Shown: piece after piece, positions 45,847 through 46,246 of the stretch | Position numbering within the stretch: position 1 is the first letter of the stretch | Layout of the letters: each line of letters begins with the position of its first letter | From: Candidatus Paenibacillus intestinavium | GTDB lineage: Bacteria > Bacillota > Bacilli > Paenibacillales > Paenibacillaceae | Length of the DNA stretch: 46,246 nt | Reading direction: 5' to 3' | NCBI GenBank assembly: GCA_019113605.1 | Contig: DXHF01000041.1 | Location: 1-46,246, forward strand | Notes under the pieces: model-generated | Told to the model about the DNA's origin: nothing | Database searches by the model: none | Seen by the model: only the letters and a program-made list of their open reading frames with translations | Translations under genes and position numbers: made by a program

Positions 45847-46246
45847 CTATAATGAGTTAGTCGGCACAGTAAATGTAATGGTTGTTCCAACGCCAGGCGT
45901 GCTTATAACATGCATTCCGTTACCGTATAGTCGCTTCAAGCGTTGCTGGTTATTTACTAAACCTATCCCTTTTTCTCGATCGGGCTGTATAGTAAAAAGT
46001 TGTTTTATTGTTTCTTCGTCCATCCCTACACCGTCATCAATTACCGAAATTTCCGCATAGCCATCTGCTTCGCGGATTTTTATTGTAATTAATCCTCCTT
46101 CGACTCGCTTCAATACTCCGTGATTGACAGCATTTTCGACTAATATTTGGATAGATAAAGGCGGTATCATTATATTTTGTACTTCGTCTATCTCCCATTT
46201 TATATGTAGCCGATCTTCAAAACGCTCCTTTTCAATATATAAATAA
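45847..46246 (-). CDS. Sensor histidine kinase C-terminal part (LytS/YesM type), cut by window edge
   Basis: The track begins this ORF at an internal Met (46170), but the frame is open to the window edge with family sequence (IEKERFEDRLHIKWEID). The gene therefore runs in from the right. Visible are the ATPase N-box PPLSIQILVENAVNHG, the G1 box DDGVGM, the G2 region KGIGLVNNQQRLKRLYG, and the end STPGVGTTITFTVP. This is the HATPase_c domain of a His_kinase-type membrane sensor that phosphorylates a partner response regulator, probably encoded next to it outside the window. The last part of the gene is duplicated as debris at 35191-35283. Its signal is unknown. Confidence 0.88.
   Translation of the reverse strand, partial: YLYIEKERFEDRLHIKWEIDEVQNIMIPPLSIQILVENAVNHGVLKRVEGGLITIKIREADGYAEISVIDDGVGMDEETIKQLFTIQPDREKGIGLVNNQQRLKRLYGNGMHVISTPGVGTTITFTVPTNSL

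Noticed and set aside
1-46246. CRISPR array, tRNA or rRNA genes
   Set aside because: No regularly spaced short repeats, cloverleaf sequences or rRNA-like stretches were seen when reading the intergenic regions.

Overview
The window looks like a chromosomal accessory region of a Paenibacillus-type Gram-positive bacterium. The reasons are three very large secreted proteins ending in triple SLH domains, Lpl-type oligosaccharide ABC importers (lipoprotein plus LplB- and LplC/YtcP-type permeases), a membrane-bound AraC regulator, frequent GTG/TTG starts behind strong AGGAGG-like ribosome binding sites, and moderate-to-low GC. No species call is possible from this alone. No rRNA, tRNA or CRISPR array was seen.

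Layout. (1) 1-1.6 kb: a partial, apparently internally deleted NAD(P)H oxidoreductase gene (-) and an intact tRNA-dihydrouridine synthase gene (+). (2) 1.6-10.5 kb, all (-): solute-binding lipoprotein, two permeases, GH88 unsaturated glucuronyl/galacturonyl hydrolase, then a membrane-bound AraC regulator and a second paralogous binding lipoprotein. This is an uptake and degradation locus for unsaturated uronic oligosaccharides, the products of polysaccharide lyases. (3) 10.9-11.4 kb: a decayed second copy of the dus gene with its terminator, so locus 2 lies between an intact and a broken dus. (4) 11.5-16 kb (-): a 1504-residue surface protein with a pectate-lyase-like beta-helix and SLH anchor, a plausible source of substrate for locus 2. 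(5) 16-19.5 kb: an IS3-family remnant and a two-gene MFS transporter / M20 amidohydrolase operon. (6) 19.7-35.1 kb: a fructan locus. A surface-anchored GH32 enzyme (about 1869 aa, with its own CcpA-type cre site) would cut fructan outside. An ABC importer takes up oligosaccharides. A fructokinase-GH32 fusion protein and a LamG-GH32 enzyme without signal peptide process them in the cytoplasm. A LacI-family repressor gene with matching operators sits at the operon head. (7) 35.2-35.5 kb: gene debris, including a copy of the 3' end of the histidine kinase found intact at 45.8 kb. (8) 35.5-45.2 kb (-): one 3225-residue subtilisin-like SLH protein. (9) 45.2-46.2 kb: hairpins, a possible 37-residue ORF, and the C-terminal part of a LytS/YesM-type sensor kinase.

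The most notable points are the single-chain fructokinase/GH32 enzyme; two GH32 enzymes in which the canonical nucleophile Asp is Glu (WMNE instead of WMND); and the repeated pattern in which an intact housekeeping or regulatory gene (dus, kinase) is followed by about 9-10 kb of cargo and then a degenerate copy of that gene's 3' end. All identifications rest on reading motifs and domain order; no database search was run.
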